Assembly (NCBI RefSeq): GCF_030271255.1
Contig: NZ_JASJOM010000012.1
Coordinates: forward strand, 1 to 64,000
Source of the DNA: Peribacillus folii
GTDB lineage: Bacteria > Bacillota > Bacilli > Bacillales > DSM-1321
Direction of reading: 5' to 3'
Length of the DNA stretch: 64,000 bases
The notes under the pieces: generated by a model
The model's database searches: none
What the model saw: the letters and a program-made list of their open reading frames with translations, nothing else
Told to the model about the DNA's origin: nothing
Part shown: positions 55,180 to 64,000 of the stretch, in pieces
Layout of the letters: every line of letters starts with the position of its first letter
How positions within the stretch are numbered: the stretch's first letter is position 1
Program-made: the position numbers and the translations under genes

Positions 55180-56061
55180 TCAATAGCTCCATTGCTTAAG
55201 GAATTCTTTCGTCCGCTTACGGCCCCGGTTAATCAACTCCATCTTTTTTTCGTCATTCAGATTGAAATCCATGGCGGAAATCCCCTTCATCGGAATGAAC
55301 ACAATATTCTGGACGTGCTTCTTGGAAATGTAACGGGCGTCATGTGCATCTTTCATCGTCTTGAACAGGGCGGAAAACAATTCAACCGCATTGTCCACCT
55401 CATGTGGTTTCCATATTTCATCGACACTAAGGCGCAGGCCAATGACCGGCCGCTCCTTCCTTACATGATCTGAATTGAATAACCACATGGGAAAATTACT
55501 CAGCACACCTCCATCAACGAATAGGAATGTGCTTTTCCCAACTTCAATCTTAACTGGCTCAAAGAAATAGGGAATACTGCAGCTCATCCTTACTGCCTTG
55601 GCCACAGGGAACGTAAACGGATCGAGTCCATAGCTCGGCAAATCATCAGGAAGTACCACCAACTTGCCATTTGTAATGTCAGATGTAATGATACGGAGGG
55701 AATTCGGGCGAACGTCCTTAAAGGTGACCACCCCCCTTTCCGCAAGCTTACCGGCAATCCATGATTCCATTGCATCTCCCTTATAGAGCCCCAGTTTCCA
55801 ATATACAAGGAGCCATTTCGCGAGTGGAACGGGCAAAAGCCCGCGCCTTTTATCAAGAAGGCTGCTTAAGTCTATATCAAAAAAAAGCTCTTCCATTTCT
55901 TTTCCCGTATAACCCGCAGCCACGAAGGCTGCTATTATTGAACCTGCACTCGTACCGGCTGTCCTATGAAATACAAATCCCCGATCCTCCAATTCCTGCA
56001 GGGCCCCCACTAAACCATAGCCTTTAATCCCGCCCCCGGAAAAAACGCCGTCAATAATCAT
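55180..56061 (-). CDS. yqhO: Patatin-like phospholipase (YqhO)
   Basis: A 293-residue patatin-family lipid acyl hydrolase. The oxyanion motif GGGIKG is at residues 9-14, the nucleophile is S38 in GTSAGS, and the catalytic aspartate is in the VDGGVLSNFP loop. No signal peptide, so it is expected in the cytosol. Substrate unknown. It lies between yqhP (convergent) and splB (same strand, 83 bases upstream), matching B. subtilis yqhO. Confidence 0.9.
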   Translation of the reverse strand: MIIDGVFSGGGIKGYGLVGALQELEDRGFVFHRTAGTSAGSIIAAFVAAGYTGKEMEELFFDIDLSSLLDKRRGLLPVPLAKWLLVYWKLGLYKGDAMESWIAGKLAERGVVTFKDVRPNSLRIITSDITNGKLVVLPDDLPSYGLDPFTFPVAKAVRMSCSIPYFFEPVKIEVGKSTFLFVDGGVLSNFPMWLFNSDHVRKERPVIGLRLSVDEIWKPHEVDNAVELFSALFKTMKDAHDARYISKKHVQNIVFIPMKGISAMDFNLNDEKKMELINRGRKRTKEFLKQWSY

Positions 56062-56144
56062 AGCTGCCCTCCCCTAATCCGGTCTTTACATTTCTAAGCG
56101 GAATTAGGGCGAATTATGACCATTTCATCTGGATAATTTCTTGA

Positions 56145-57170
56145 TCAGGTGAAATACTGAATGTCAGCTTCAGGGAAATATTCAGCTATATACCCACGGA
56201 TGGTTGACTCCAGTTCGGCGGCTTCTTCGGTTTGATAAACATATTTTCCGATTCCATACCGCCCCCACTTATACTTTCGCTTCGATTCATCCAGTTCCAA
56301 TTTCGTTTTCGGATAGTTTTTTTGAATCACCTTTTTAGCAGGGCCGGTAAACCGATGCTGGATCAATTCAAACGTCAAATCCGGGGTTTCCACACCTTCC
56401 AATGCCACGCTTAATCGCTCGAATAGTTCATGATAGCCTTCCTTCCATCCTTCATGACGATAAATCGGGGCAACGATGAACCCTAACGGATACCCTGCTC
56501 CCGCCACCTTGCGAGCCGCCTCCATCCTTTCCTCGAAGCTCGAAGTGCCTGGCTCGAAATTTTTGATCACATAACGGGAATTGATGCTGAACCGAAATCT
56601 TGTCTTCCCGTTATGCTCTGCATCCAATAGATGATCGACGTGATGGAATTTGGTTACGAATCTTAAAACCCCATATTCACTTTTCCCAAAATATTCAATG
56701 GCCCTTTTTAATGAATGCGTCAAATGATCGATGCCAACGATATCAGAAGTACAGGCTGCCTCAAAACGGGTGATTTCAGGCTTTCTCTCCTCTATATATT
56801 TTTCGGCTGCCTCGAAGATTTCATCAAGATTCACATAGGTCCTAATATAAGGCTTTGACCCAAGTGTTGTCTGCAAATAACAATAATGGCAATGCCCCAT
56901 GCATCCAGTGGCAAGCGGGATGGCATATTCAGCCGACGGCTTGGAGGTATCGAACTTCAAGGTTTTTCTGATTCCGACGACTAGCGTCGATTTGGCTACA
57001 CGGTATTTCTGCAAATCGTTTTCGCCCGGAAGGTCCCTGATTTGATTATGTGAGGTTGTCTCACGGATCTCAATATTCATATCCTCGAATTTCTTCTTTA
57101 ATTCCCTTCCAAGAGGGTATTCCAGTGCCTTTGGTTCAATGTATACTAACTGCGGGATAAATGGTTTCAT
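56145..57170 (-). CDS. splB: Spore photoproduct lyase
   Basis: Radical-SAM enzyme that reverses the spore photoproduct thymine dimer during germination. From ATG 57170 (MKPFIPQLVYIEP) the product is 341 residues. The 4Fe-4S cysteines are C90, C94 and C97 (GCMGHCHYCYLQ). The conserved hydrogen-donor cysteine is C140 in EAACTSDIVGIDH. GGAG lies just upstream of this ATG; a longer frame to 57218 is rejected. splA, which precedes splB in B. subtilis, is not present next to it. Confidence 0.94.
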   Translation of the reverse strand: MKPFIPQLVYIEPKALEYPLGRELKKKFEDMNIEIRETTSHNQIRDLPGENDLQKYRVAKSTLVVGIRKTLKFDTSKPSAEYAIPLATGCMGHCHYCYLQTTLGSKPYIRTYVNLDEIFEAAEKYIEERKPEITRFEAACTSDIVGIDHLTHSLKRAIEYFGKSEYGVLRFVTKFHHVDHLLDAEHNGKTRFRFSINSRYVIKNFEPGTSSFEERMEAARKVAGAGYPLGFIVAPIYRHEGWKEGYHELFERLSVALEGVETPDLTFELIQHRFTGPAKKVIQKNYPKTKLELDESKRKYKWGRYGIGKYVYQTEEAAELESTIRGYIAEYFPEADIQYFT

Positions 57171-57369
57171 ATCTTTCTCCATTCCTTTATGGTTCTGTTC
57201 AGGCAATATTTTGAACAAAACGATTTAATTGATACAAATAGCTTTTCTTTTTTCTGTTATCCTCATGATTGTTTTTAGTTGGAAATTAAATTGTAGGAGA
57301 TATGTAGAGGTAAACGGCCGTTTCATTGCAATGGCCAAAGGGTGTAAAAGTGGTTACTTGAACATAAAA

Positions 57370-57406
57370 AAGGCCGTTAAGGTGCAGAACTCACCTTAAC
57401 GGCCTT
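57370..57406 (-). terminator. Terminator after nrdJ
   Basis: AAGGCCGTTAAGGTG (57370-57384) pairs perfectly over 15 bp with 57392-57406. On the minus strand TTTTTATGTT follows. Confidence 0.92.
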
Positions 57407-57416
57407 ATCAGCTAGC

Positions 57417-59987
57417 TTAAAGCCCGCATTTCAATTGTGCTCCGCAATTGGTGCAAGTGTTACAGCCACCCATTTCCTGAACTTCCCCTTTACGGCAGAC
57501 AGGACAAGTGTTTCCCACTTCCGAACCAATCGTAACATTCGTCGAGCGCAGTTCATTTATCGTATCGACCAATACGACTTTTTTCGTTACTTCCACATCA
57601 TTCAATTCAGCCATCTCAAGCTGCTCATCCATTTGGTTTTCTTCCGCTTTAAGCGTTAGGACCTGACTGTCTCGGCTGCCATCCACATAGACGGTACCGC
57701 CTTTCGCTCCGCCTTTGTATAAACGTTCATATACCTTTTCGACTTGCTCGACCGTATATCCCTTAGGTGCATTGACCGTTTTACTGATTGAGCTGTCTAT
57801 CCAGCGCTGAATGATGCATTGAACATCAGCATGGGCTTCAGGTGCTAATTCCATCGCGGAAATGAACCATTTCGGAAGCTCTTCCGTCCCTGCCTCCGGA
57901 TGGCGATCCAAGTATTCCTGGACGATATCGGCCTTCACTTCAATGAATTTACCAAGACGGCCGCTGCGGAAATAGGTGAATGAGAAATACGGCTCAAGCC
58001 CCGTTGATACCCCGACCATCGTCCCTGTGCTTCCTGTTGGCGCCACTGTCAGTAAATGAGAGTTGCGGATGCCGTGAGCGGCGACACTTTCCTTGATGTC
58101 TTCCGGCATTTTATCCATGAATCCGGTTTGCGTAAAACGTGTTCTTAGCTCATCGGTTTCTTTATCCGTCGATCCAATCAGGAACGGGAAACTGCCTTTT
58201 TCTTTCGCAAGTTCCACGGAAGCTCTGTAAGCTGTAGTCGCGATTGTTTCAAACACCTTGTCAACAAGCACATTTCCTTCCTCAGAGCCGTATTCCGTTT
58301 CACAGTAGATTAACAAATCATGCAAACCCATGACACCGAGGCCGACCCGACGCTCTCCAAGGGCTTGTTTTTTGTTTTCCTCCAAGAAATAAGGAGTGGC
58401 GTCAATGACATTATCCTGCATGCGCACACCGACTTCGACCGTTACTTTAAGCTTTTCGAAATCGACGGTTTTATTGTCTTTATCAGCCATCTCAGCCAAA
58501 TTGACAGCAGCAAGGTTACATACTGAATATGGGGCAAGTGGCTGCTCACCACATGGATTCGTGGCAACAACCTGTTGGCCATAAGCCTTCGCATTCGTCA
58601 TTTCATTGGCATTATCAATGAAGAAAATGCCGGGTTCAGCGGAATATGTCGCACAAATGTTAATCAAGTTCCAAAGCTCTTTAGCGCGGATTTTACGGTA
58701 GACTCGGACTTTATGACCCATTTTCTCCCATTCACGAACATCGCCGACTTTATGCCATTCTTCATTATAAATGGCCATTTCTTCGGCATTGTAACTTTCT
58801 ACGTCAGGGAAGCGTAATTCATATTCTTCATCTCGTTCTGCCGCTTCCATGAATTCCTTCGTCAAGCAAATCGAAATGTTGGCCCCTGTAAGGAAATCAG
58901 GATTATGGACACTGTACGTTCCGCCCGTACGGAGTTTTTCCTCTGCATCCTTAATGATCTTCTCGTTAAACCCGCCAAGGCCAGGAATTTCTTTATAATT
59001 GATGATTCCTTGATACATGGCCATTTCCTGCTCGGTATGTGCAGTGAACTTCAATTTATCCGTCGCATATTTCTTGATGGCTTCATCTTTCGTGTTTTCC
59101 ACCAAGTAGCGAAGGATCCGTGGATTTTGCATTTTGGAAATGATGAATTCTGCAATATCCGGGTGCCAATCGGCAAGCATGATCATTTGTGCACCGCGCC
59201 TGCTGCCGCCCTGTTCAACAAGATGCGTCAATTTCGCAATGTCATCCAACCATGACACCGAACCTGAGGATTTACCATTAACCCCTTTTGCCAGTGTGTT
59301 TCTCGGACGAAGGGTCGAACCGTTGGTGCCTACTCCTCCGCCGCGGCTCATGATCTCCATAACCTGTTTTCTATGCTCGGAAATGCCTTCTCGGGAATCC
59401 GGTACGAAAGGCATTACATAGCAGTTGAAATACGTAACATCCGTATTGGAACCTGCCCCATATAATACACGTCCTGCCGGGACGAAATTAAGGTTTTTCA
59501 ATTCTTCATAGAATTTATTGAACCATTCCGTCCTTTTTTCTTCCGTTTTTTCCACTGAAGCAAGTCCCGTTGCATTACGTTTTGCTATTTGCTCATAGAA
59601 TATTTCAAGCGGCTTCTCGATGATATCAAGCGGACGATTTATAATCCCCGTCTCCACTTCTTCGGGATTATCCAATACGCCACGGAATTCATCATCCACC
59701 AATACCTTGGCCTTTTTCGTTTCCCAATCTATTTCAACGATATATCCGAGACCCCGTGCCGGGAATTTCGGATCTTCCTTAATTGTCAGCACCACAAAAT
59801 CGCCTGCCGAGAGCGTGATTTTTTCAGTATCCTTAAAAGAATAGCGGTCAAGCATGACTAGACGGGATACACCCTTATGCGTCATTTTCATATCAGCCGT
59901 TACAGGGTGTACTTGGGGAAATAAAGAAATATCCTTATTCAACCTTTCTAGATCAACCTTTAGAGCATCTTTTATTACAACCGACAT
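57417..59987 (-). CDS. nrdJ: Class II (adenosylcobalamin-dependent) ribonucleotide reductase
   Basis: Makes deoxyribonucleotides using a B12 radical, independent of oxygen. The 856-residue product keeps the reductase barrel with RGGGVGTNGSTLRPR, EQGGSRRGAQM, NPCGEQPLAPYSVCN and APTGSTGTMVGVS. The C-terminal tail has cysteines at 828, 831, 842, 845, 848 and 854, resembling a zinc ribbon plus the dithiol that re-reduces the active site. B. subtilis depends on NrdEF, so this is an added or alternative reductase. Two NrdR-like boxes lie upstream; no cobalamin riboswitch was seen. GAGAGGG is the ribosome site. Confidence 0.94.
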   Translation of the reverse strand: MSVVIKDALKVDLERLNKDISLFPQVHPVTADMKMTHKGVSRLVMLDRYSFKDTEKITLSAGDFVVLTIKEDPKFPARGLGYIVEIDWETKKAKVLVDDEFRGVLDNPEEVETGIINRPLDIIEKPLEIFYEQIAKRNATGLASVEKTEEKRTEWFNKFYEELKNLNFVPAGRVLYGAGSNTDVTYFNCYVMPFVPDSREGISEHRKQVMEIMSRGGGVGTNGSTLRPRNTLAKGVNGKSSGSVSWLDDIAKLTHLVEQGGSRRGAQMIMLADWHPDIAEFIISKMQNPRILRYLVENTKDEAIKKYATDKLKFTAHTEQEMAMYQGIINYKEIPGLGGFNEKIIKDAEEKLRTGGTYSVHNPDFLTGANISICLTKEFMEAAERDEEYELRFPDVESYNAEEMAIYNEEWHKVGDVREWEKMGHKVRVYRKIRAKELWNLINICATYSAEPGIFFIDNANEMTNAKAYGQQVVATNPCGEQPLAPYSVCNLAAVNLAEMADKDNKTVDFEKLKVTVEVGVRMQDNVIDATPYFLEENKKQALGERRVGLGVMGLHDLLIYCETEYGSEEGNVLVDKVFETIATTAYRASVELAKEKGSFPFLIGSTDKETDELRTRFTQTGFMDKMPEDIKESVAAHGIRNSHLLTVAPTGSTGTMVGVSTGLEPYFSFTYFRSGRLGKFIEVKADIVQEYLDRHPEAGTEELPKWFISAMELAPEAHADVQCIIQRWIDSSISKTVNAPKGYTVEQVEKVYERLYKGGAKGGTVYVDGSRDSQVLTLKAEENQMDEQLEMAELNDVEVTKKVVLVDTINELRSTNVTIGSEVGNTCPVCRKGEVQEMGGCNTCTNCGAQLKCGL

Positions 59988-60108
59988 AATTCCCTCTCCT
60001 TTATCTGTTTCAAAGTCCGTCCTTGCTGACGCAAAAATCTATATGTAGCCTTACATGTCCGTTTCGCTTAAACAAGTACCCTAAATTTATCATAGCGAAA
60101 CGCAAATA

Positions 60109-60124
60109 TCAACATATGGTGTGT
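60109..60124. promoter_or_regulatory. NrdR-box-like site, proximal
   Basis: TCAACATATGGTGTGT matches the NrdR consensus (acaCwAtATaTwGtgt) at 10 of 16 positions. It lies 31 bp from the second box, the usual three-turn spacing. Confidence 0.55.
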
Positions 60125-60139
60125 CGTAAATTATTTTAA

Positions 60140-60155
60140 CCACTATATATTGTGT
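60140..60155. promoter_or_regulatory. NrdR box, distal
   Basis: CCACTATATATTGTGT matches the NrdR consensus (acaCwAtATaTwGtgt) at 14 of 16 positions. It sits upstream of nrdJ; TTGACA lies nearby on the minus strand but no convincing -10 was assigned. The remaining 59988-60375 gap contains no gene. Confidence 0.75.
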
Positions 60156-60375
60156 TTTTTTAATTGACTTTTCATTTTGTCAAACGATGAATCAATTAAT
60201 ATAGTTAGCAAAGGGGAGTAAAATGTCGATTTACAATAATTTTTCAACAGATTTCAATTAATTTGGGCCTTGCTTTTTTCCCATCCCTTTTAGAGCTTAT
60301 CCAGTCAAGGAAAAGCCTTCTTGGTCAAACAAATCTGAAAAAACTTTTTTATTATCCAAACCGATCATTTCCATT

Positions 60376-61212
60376 TCATCTCATGAAATTCCATTCATCG
60401 CTCTCATATTTACTTTCTGCGATGGCCTTCACTTCCAGCATTTGCTGTTCAGTAAGGGTGTATGGGACCAAATCGATGGACAGCCCCTCTGCAAAACCTT
60501 TTTCAAAAGCATCTTTCGCTTCCGGTATGCCAATCTTTCTCCCAGCAATGTCATTTATCGCCACAGCTTTATTTCTCAGGTTTTTTTGCATTCTTTCTTT
60601 AACCCTGTCATTGGAAAACTTAAATACACTGAAGAGCTTTTCATCATCCAGATCGAGTAAAATTGCGCCGTGCTGAAGAATGACTCCCTTTTGTCTCGTT
60701 TGGGCGCTGCCGGCCACCTTCCTGCCCTCCACGACCAGTTCATACCAGCTCGGAGCATCGAAGCATACCGAAGATTTGGGAGCCTTTAATGCCGCTTTTT
60801 CCTGATCGGTTCGGGGCACTGCAAAGTAAGCATCCAGCCCGAGATTCCTGAATCCCATCAATATCCCTTCCGAAATAACCCGATATGCCTCGGTGACTGT
60901 GGTAGGCATGCCTGGGTAAGATTCCGGAACGATTACACTATATGTCAGTTCATGCTCGTGCAGGACAGCTCGTCCTCCGGTAGGTCTGCGCACGAATCCA
61001 AGACCTTGCCGTTTGACCTCCTCGAGATCGATTTCCGCTTTTGCCTTCTGGAAATAACCAATCGATAATGTCGCCGGATCCCATCCGTAAAAGCGTATGA
61101 TGGGAGGGATTTCCCCTTGACTTTGCCAGTTCAATAATGCTTCGTCCAACGCCATATTAAAGGCTGGTGAACAATATCCTGAATCGATAAATCCCCACTT
61201 TTCTTTCGTCAT
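60376..61212 (-). CDS. lipM: Octanoyl-[GcvH]:protein/octanoyl-ACP lipoate transferase LipM
   Basis: Transfers octanoyl from acyl-carrier protein to GcvH in de novo lipoate assembly; lipoate is needed by the BKD, GcvH and other complexes. The 278-residue product has the conserved [18 protein letters not shown] and the catalytic cysteine C150 in [12 protein letters not shown]. Same position as in B. subtilis (YqhM), between nrdJ and yqhL. No strong terminator is seen after its stop codon. Confidence 0.93.
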   Translation of the reverse strand: MTKEKWGFIDSGYCSPAFNMALDEALLNWQSQGEIPPIIRFYGWDPATLSIGYFQKAKAEIDLEEVKRQGLGFVRRPTGGRAVLHEHELTYSVIVPESYPGMPTTVTEAYRVISEGILMGFRNLGLDAYFAVPRTDQEKAALKAPKSSVCFDAPSWYELVVEGRKVAGSAQTRQKGVILQHGAILLDLDDEKLFSVFKFSNDRVKERMQKNLRNKAVAINDIAGRKIGIPEAKDAFEKGFAEGLSIDLVPYTLTEQQMLEVKAIAESKYESDEWNFMR

Positions 61213-61428
61213 CCTTACCCCTCATTTCAATTAGATTTTATCTCGGCAAGTTCGTCATTCCCCATAAAAAACTCACATGTAGTAGTTTAACAGACTTTAT
61301 CACTCTGAAAAAGGAAGGGACATCAAGTTTGATGCTGAAATTGCTGAAAATTCTTTTTGATTATTGGGTAAAGCAATTATATAATAAAGATTGTCTGTAA
61401 TCGTTAAGGTAGAAGGGAGTTTTTATGC

Positions 61429-61812
61429 TTGGAAATATTATATACACTGCTCATCATCATAGGAGCGATCATTGTGTATTCACTTTTTAATTGGTACCGC
61501 CAGCGTAAAATCGTAAAGACATTGACACAGGACGAGTTTATTGCCAACTACAGAAAAGTGCAGCTCATCGACGTTAGGGAACCGAATGAATTTGACAATG
61601 GCCACATCTTGGGGGCACGGAACATCCCGATGACACAAATGAAAACCCGCTTGGTGGAGATCAGGCCGGACAAGCCGGTTTATTTGTATGCCCAAAGCGA
61701 AATGATCAGCGGAAGAGCTGCGGCCATGCTTTACAAAAAGGGATACAGGGAACTTTATCACTTAAAAGGCGGTTTCAAAATGTGGACCGGAAAAATCAAA
61801 GCAAAGAAATAA
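61429..61812 (+). CDS. yqhL: Membrane-anchored rhodanese-domain protein YqhL, catalytic Cys absent
   Basis: A 127-residue protein: an N-terminal membrane segment (LYTLLIIIGAIIVYSLF), then a rhodanese domain with LIDVREPNEFDNGHILGARNIP. The active-site loop should read CxxGxR-like, but here it is YAQSEMISGR, so the cysteine position (residue 88) is alanine and the following Arg is isoleucine. Catalytic sulfur transfer is therefore unlikely. Start TTG at 61429, 9 bases after GGGAG; an ATG at 61425 is in another frame with an early stop. Convergent with gcvPB. Confidence 0.88.
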   Translation: MEILYTLLIIIGAIIVYSLFNWYRQRKIVKTLTQDEFIANYRKVQLIDVREPNEFDNGHILGARNIPMTQMKTRLVEIRPDKPVYLYAQSEMISGRAAAMLYKKGYRELYHLKGGFKMWTGKIKAKK

Positions 61813-61870
61813 GCTATAGCATGTGGGTCGGCCTCGCATTACGGGTTCATTCACAAGATACATAAACAAG

Positions 61871-61903
61871 AAAAAATCCCCGCCATGCCGGCTGGGATTT
61901 TTT
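61871..61903. terminator. Bidirectional terminator between yqhL and gcvPB
   Basis: AAAAAATCCC (61871-61880) pairs perfectly with GGGATTTTTT (61894-61903). Both strands give a T-run, serving yqhL (+) and gcvPB (-). Confidence 0.85.
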
Positions 61904-61926
61904 CCTCTGCTTGCAGCCCCTAGAGG

Positions 61927-63384
61927 CTACGCTTGATGGCGCAGAACTGGCTTTCTCGCTGCTAGTGTTTCATCAAGCCGCTTTATGACGGTAGTGTGCG
62001 GTGCTTCCTGGACGATTTCCGGAGTTTCTTCCGCTTCCTTGGCAATCTGGATCATTGCATCGATGAAAGCATCGAGAGTTTCCTTCGATTCCGTTTCAGT
62101 CGGTTCGATCATCATTCCTTCCTCTACGTTCAGCGGGAAGTAAATGGTTGGAGGATGATATCCGAAGTCCAAGAGCCTTTTCGCTATGTCAAGCGTCCTG
62201 ACCCCCAATTGCTTTTGCCGGCGACCGCTTAATACGAACTCGTGCTTGCAATGGCGGTTATATGGCAAATCGAAAAATGGTTCCAGCCTTCGCATCATAT
62301 AATTGGCATTGATGACCGCATTTTCGGTTACTGCTTTAAGACCGTCCGGCCCCATTGAGCGAATGTACGTGTATGCCCTCACATTTATACCGAAATTTCC
62401 GTAATACGGCTTCACCCGTCCAATTGATTGCGGGCGGTCATAATCCAAGGTGAATCGCTCATCCTGTTTAATCACGAGCGGCTTCGGCAAGAAAGGAATC
62501 AAATCTGCTTTCACACCGACAGGGCCGGAACCCGGACCGCCGCCTCCATGCGGGCCAGTGAAGGTTTTATGAAGATTCAAATGTACCACATCAAAACCCA
62601 TGTCACCCGGGCGTGCTTTGGAAAGCACAGCATTCAGATTGGCTCCATCATAGTAGAGCTTCCCGCCGGCTTCATGGACAAGCTGAGCCATTTCCAAAAT
62701 GTTCTCCTCGAATAATCCAAGCGTATTGGGGTTCGTGAGCATCAAGGCCGCCGTATCCGGACCCACCACTCTTTTTAAATCTTCAAGGTCAACCAACCCA
62801 TTTTCATCGGATTTCACCGTAATCGTTTCAAGACCGGCAACCGTGGCAGATGCCGGGTTCGTACCATGGGCCGAATCCGGCACGATCACCTTTGTCCTTT
62901 CTGTATCGCCATTTGCCTCGTGGAAGGCCCGGATCATCATTAATCCAGTCCATTCACCATGTGCACCTGCGGCAGGCTGCAAGGTCACTTGATCCATCCC
63001 GGTGATTTCAGTTAAATGCTCCTGCAAATCAAATAACAGCTCCAAAGCCCCTTGGACGGTCGATGGATCTTGATATGGATGAATATGGGCAAACCCGTTA
63101 TAACGCGCAACGTTTTCATTGATTTTCGGATTATATTTCATCGTGCATGATCCCAGCGGATAAAATCCTGAATCCACACCATGATTACGCCTCGAAAGGG
63201 CTGTATAGTGACGCATGATATCCAGCTCCGACACTTCGGGAAGCGCTGCTTCTTCTGTACGGATATACCCCTCCGGAAGAATTTCTCCAAGTGGAGTAGC
63301 TTCCACATCCATTTCCGGCAGGCTGTACCCGATGCGTCCTGGTGTACTGATTTCAAAAATGAGTGATTGATCTTGATTATTCAT
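61927..63384 (-). CDS. gcvPB: Glycine dehydrogenase (P-protein), subunit 2
   Basis: Pyridoxal-phosphate half of the two-subunit glycine decarboxylase; with GcvPA it decarboxylates glycine and passes the aminomethyl group to lipoylated GcvH. From ATG 63384 ([11 protein letters not shown]) the product is 485 residues. The PLP lysine lies in [23 protein letters not shown]. Diagnostic [16 protein letters not shown] is near residue 70. The ATG overlaps the gcvPA TAA by 8 bases, so the subunits are coupled. A longer frame to 63465 would run into gcvPA and is rejected. Confidence 0.95.
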   Translation of the reverse strand: MNNQDQSLIFEISTPGRIGYSLPEMDVEATPLGEILPEGYIRTEEAALPEVSELDIMRHYTALSRRNHGVDSGFYPLGSCTMKYNPKINENVARYNGFAHIHPYQDPSTVQGALELLFDLQEHLTEITGMDQVTLQPAAGAHGEWTGLMMIRAFHEANGDTERTKVIVPDSAHGTNPASATVAGLETITVKSDENGLVDLEDLKRVVGPDTAALMLTNPNTLGLFEENILEMAQLVHEAGGKLYYDGANLNAVLSKARPGDMGFDVVHLNLHKTFTGPHGGGGPGSGPVGVKADLIPFLPKPLVIKQDERFTLDYDRPQSIGRVKPYYGNFGINVRAYTYIRSMGPDGLKAVTENAVINANYMMRRLEPFFDLPYNRHCKHEFVLSGRRQKQLGVRTLDIAKRLLDFGYHPPTIYFPLNVEEGMMIEPTETESKETLDAFIDAMIQIAKEAEETPEIVQEAPHTTVIKRLDETLAARKPVLRHQA

Positions 63385-64000
63385 GTTGATCCCCCAATTC
63401 CTGCGCAAATGCATCGATTTCTTCTTTGGTCCTAAGTTCAGTAACAGCGACAAGCATATGGTCATTCAATTCAGGATAAACGGAGCCTAAGTCGAAGCCG
63501 CCGATCATTCCTTTTTCAAATAGTTTCTTATTGACTTCCGAAAACGAAGCAGGAAGTTTGATCACGAATTCATTGAATGAAGGACCAGCAAACACAATCT
63601 CCAATCCTTTTTGCATGAAAGCGTTTTTTGCATAATGCGCCTTTTGAATATTTTGCACAGCCATCTCCTTCACGCCCTTTTTGCCTAGGGCTGTCATGGC
63701 AACGGAAGCCGCCAGTGCATTCAACGCTTGGTTGGAGCAAATGTTGGATGTCGCCTTGTCACGGCGTATGTGCTGCTCACGGGCTTGCAGCGTCAGCACG
63801 AAGCCTCGTTTGCCATCTTCATCGACCGTTTGACCGACGAGCCGGCCAGGCACTTTTCGCACCAGTTTATTCGTGACGGCAAAATATCCGCAATGAGGTC
63901 CGCCAAATGCTGCAGGAATGCCGAAGGGCTGCGCATCTCCCGTTACGATGTCCGCGCCGAGTGAACCTGGCGACGCCAAAGCCCCCAATGCAAGCGGATT
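63377..64000 (-). CDS. gcvPA: Glycine dehydrogenase (P-protein), subunit 1, partial
   Basis: The C-terminal 207 residues of GcvPA; the N-terminal part lies beyond the window edge at 64000. Visible segments include [21 protein letters not shown], the [41 protein letters not shown] core and the end [18 protein letters not shown]. Same family fold as GcvPB. The stop overlaps the gcvPB start by 8 bases. The usual upstream gcvT is outside the window. Confidence 0.94.
   Translation of the reverse strand, partial: NPLALGALASPGSLGADIVTGDAQPFGIPAAFGGPHCGYFAVTNKLVRKVPGRLVGQTVDEDGKRGFVLTLQAREQHIRRDKATSNICSNQALNALAASVAMTALGKKGVKEMAVQNIQKAHYAKNAFMQKGLEIVFAGPSFNEFVIKLPASFSEVNKKLFEKGMIGGFDLGSVYPELNDHMLVAVTELRTKEEIDAFAQELGDQHE

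Noticed and set aside
59988-60375. Cobalamin riboswitch before nrdJ
   Set aside because: Looked for a B12-box-like core and long leader structure; none was seen. NrdR boxes explain the region better.
1-64000. CRISPR arrays, insertion sequences, prophage genes, tRNA or rRNA
   Set aside because: No regularly spaced repeats, transposase or integrase sequences, or RNA gene signatures were seen in any gap.

Overview
The window comes from a Bacillaceae chromosome of the Bacillus/Peribacillus type. It carries spo0A, spoIVB, the eight-gene spoIIIA operon and splB, purine-rich Shine-Dalgarno sites in front of nearly every gene, frequent GTG/TTG starts, and a gene order that follows the B. subtilis gnd-to-gcvP region closely. 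I see no insertion sequence, prophage, CRISPR array, rRNA or tRNA. Almost everything is on the minus strand; the plus-strand genes are a 31-codon prli42, a DUF2627 gene, yqhQ, yqhP and yqhL.

Layout by coordinate: (1) 219-3303: gndA and dinB. (2) 3304-8440: M20 peptidase, a propionyl/methylmalonyl-CoA carboxyltransferase with methylmalonyl-CoA epimerase, prli42, an L,D-transpeptidase and a YqjA-like membrane protein. (3) 8630-11871: arginine-type ABC transporter (artP-artQ-artM) and bacilliredoxin brxB. (4) 12083-17261: mutA-mutB-meaB, translationally coupled. (5) 17560-25998: bkdR, bcd, lpdV, bkdAA, bkdAB, bkdB. (6) 26204-30002: DUF2627, glpQ-like, a FapA/DUF342 protein and spo0A. (7) 30333-43949: spoIVB, recN, argR/ahrC, tlyA-type methylase, dxs, ispA, xseB, xseA, folD, nusB, yqhY, accC, accB. 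(8) 44529-49761: spoIIIAA-AH. (9) 50365-57170: efp, aminopeptidase, aroQ, yqhR, yqhQ, yqhP, patatin, splB. (10) 57417-64000: class II ribonucleotide reductase nrdJ, lipM, yqhL, gcvPB and the 3' part of gcvPA, which runs off the window.

The metabolic theme is branched-chain amino acid and propionate catabolism. Bcd and the BKD complex make branched acyl-CoAs. Valine and isoleucine carbon then reaches propionyl-CoA, and the carboxyltransferase, epimerase and B12-dependent mutase (with its chaperone MeaB) carry it to succinyl-CoA. The ptb and buk genes that B. subtilis has inside the bkd operon are absent. A near-consensus sigma-54 promoter precedes bcd and fits control by BkdR. A second B12-dependent enzyme, NrdJ, has two NrdR-like boxes upstream.

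The rest is core housekeeping and sporulation. No clearly novel multi-gene system is present. The best leads are small or regulatory: the 31-residue Prli42 gene, a dispersed composite terminator with a conserved linker, unassigned palindromes before accB and mutA, and a YqhL rhodanese whose catalytic cysteine position is alanine.
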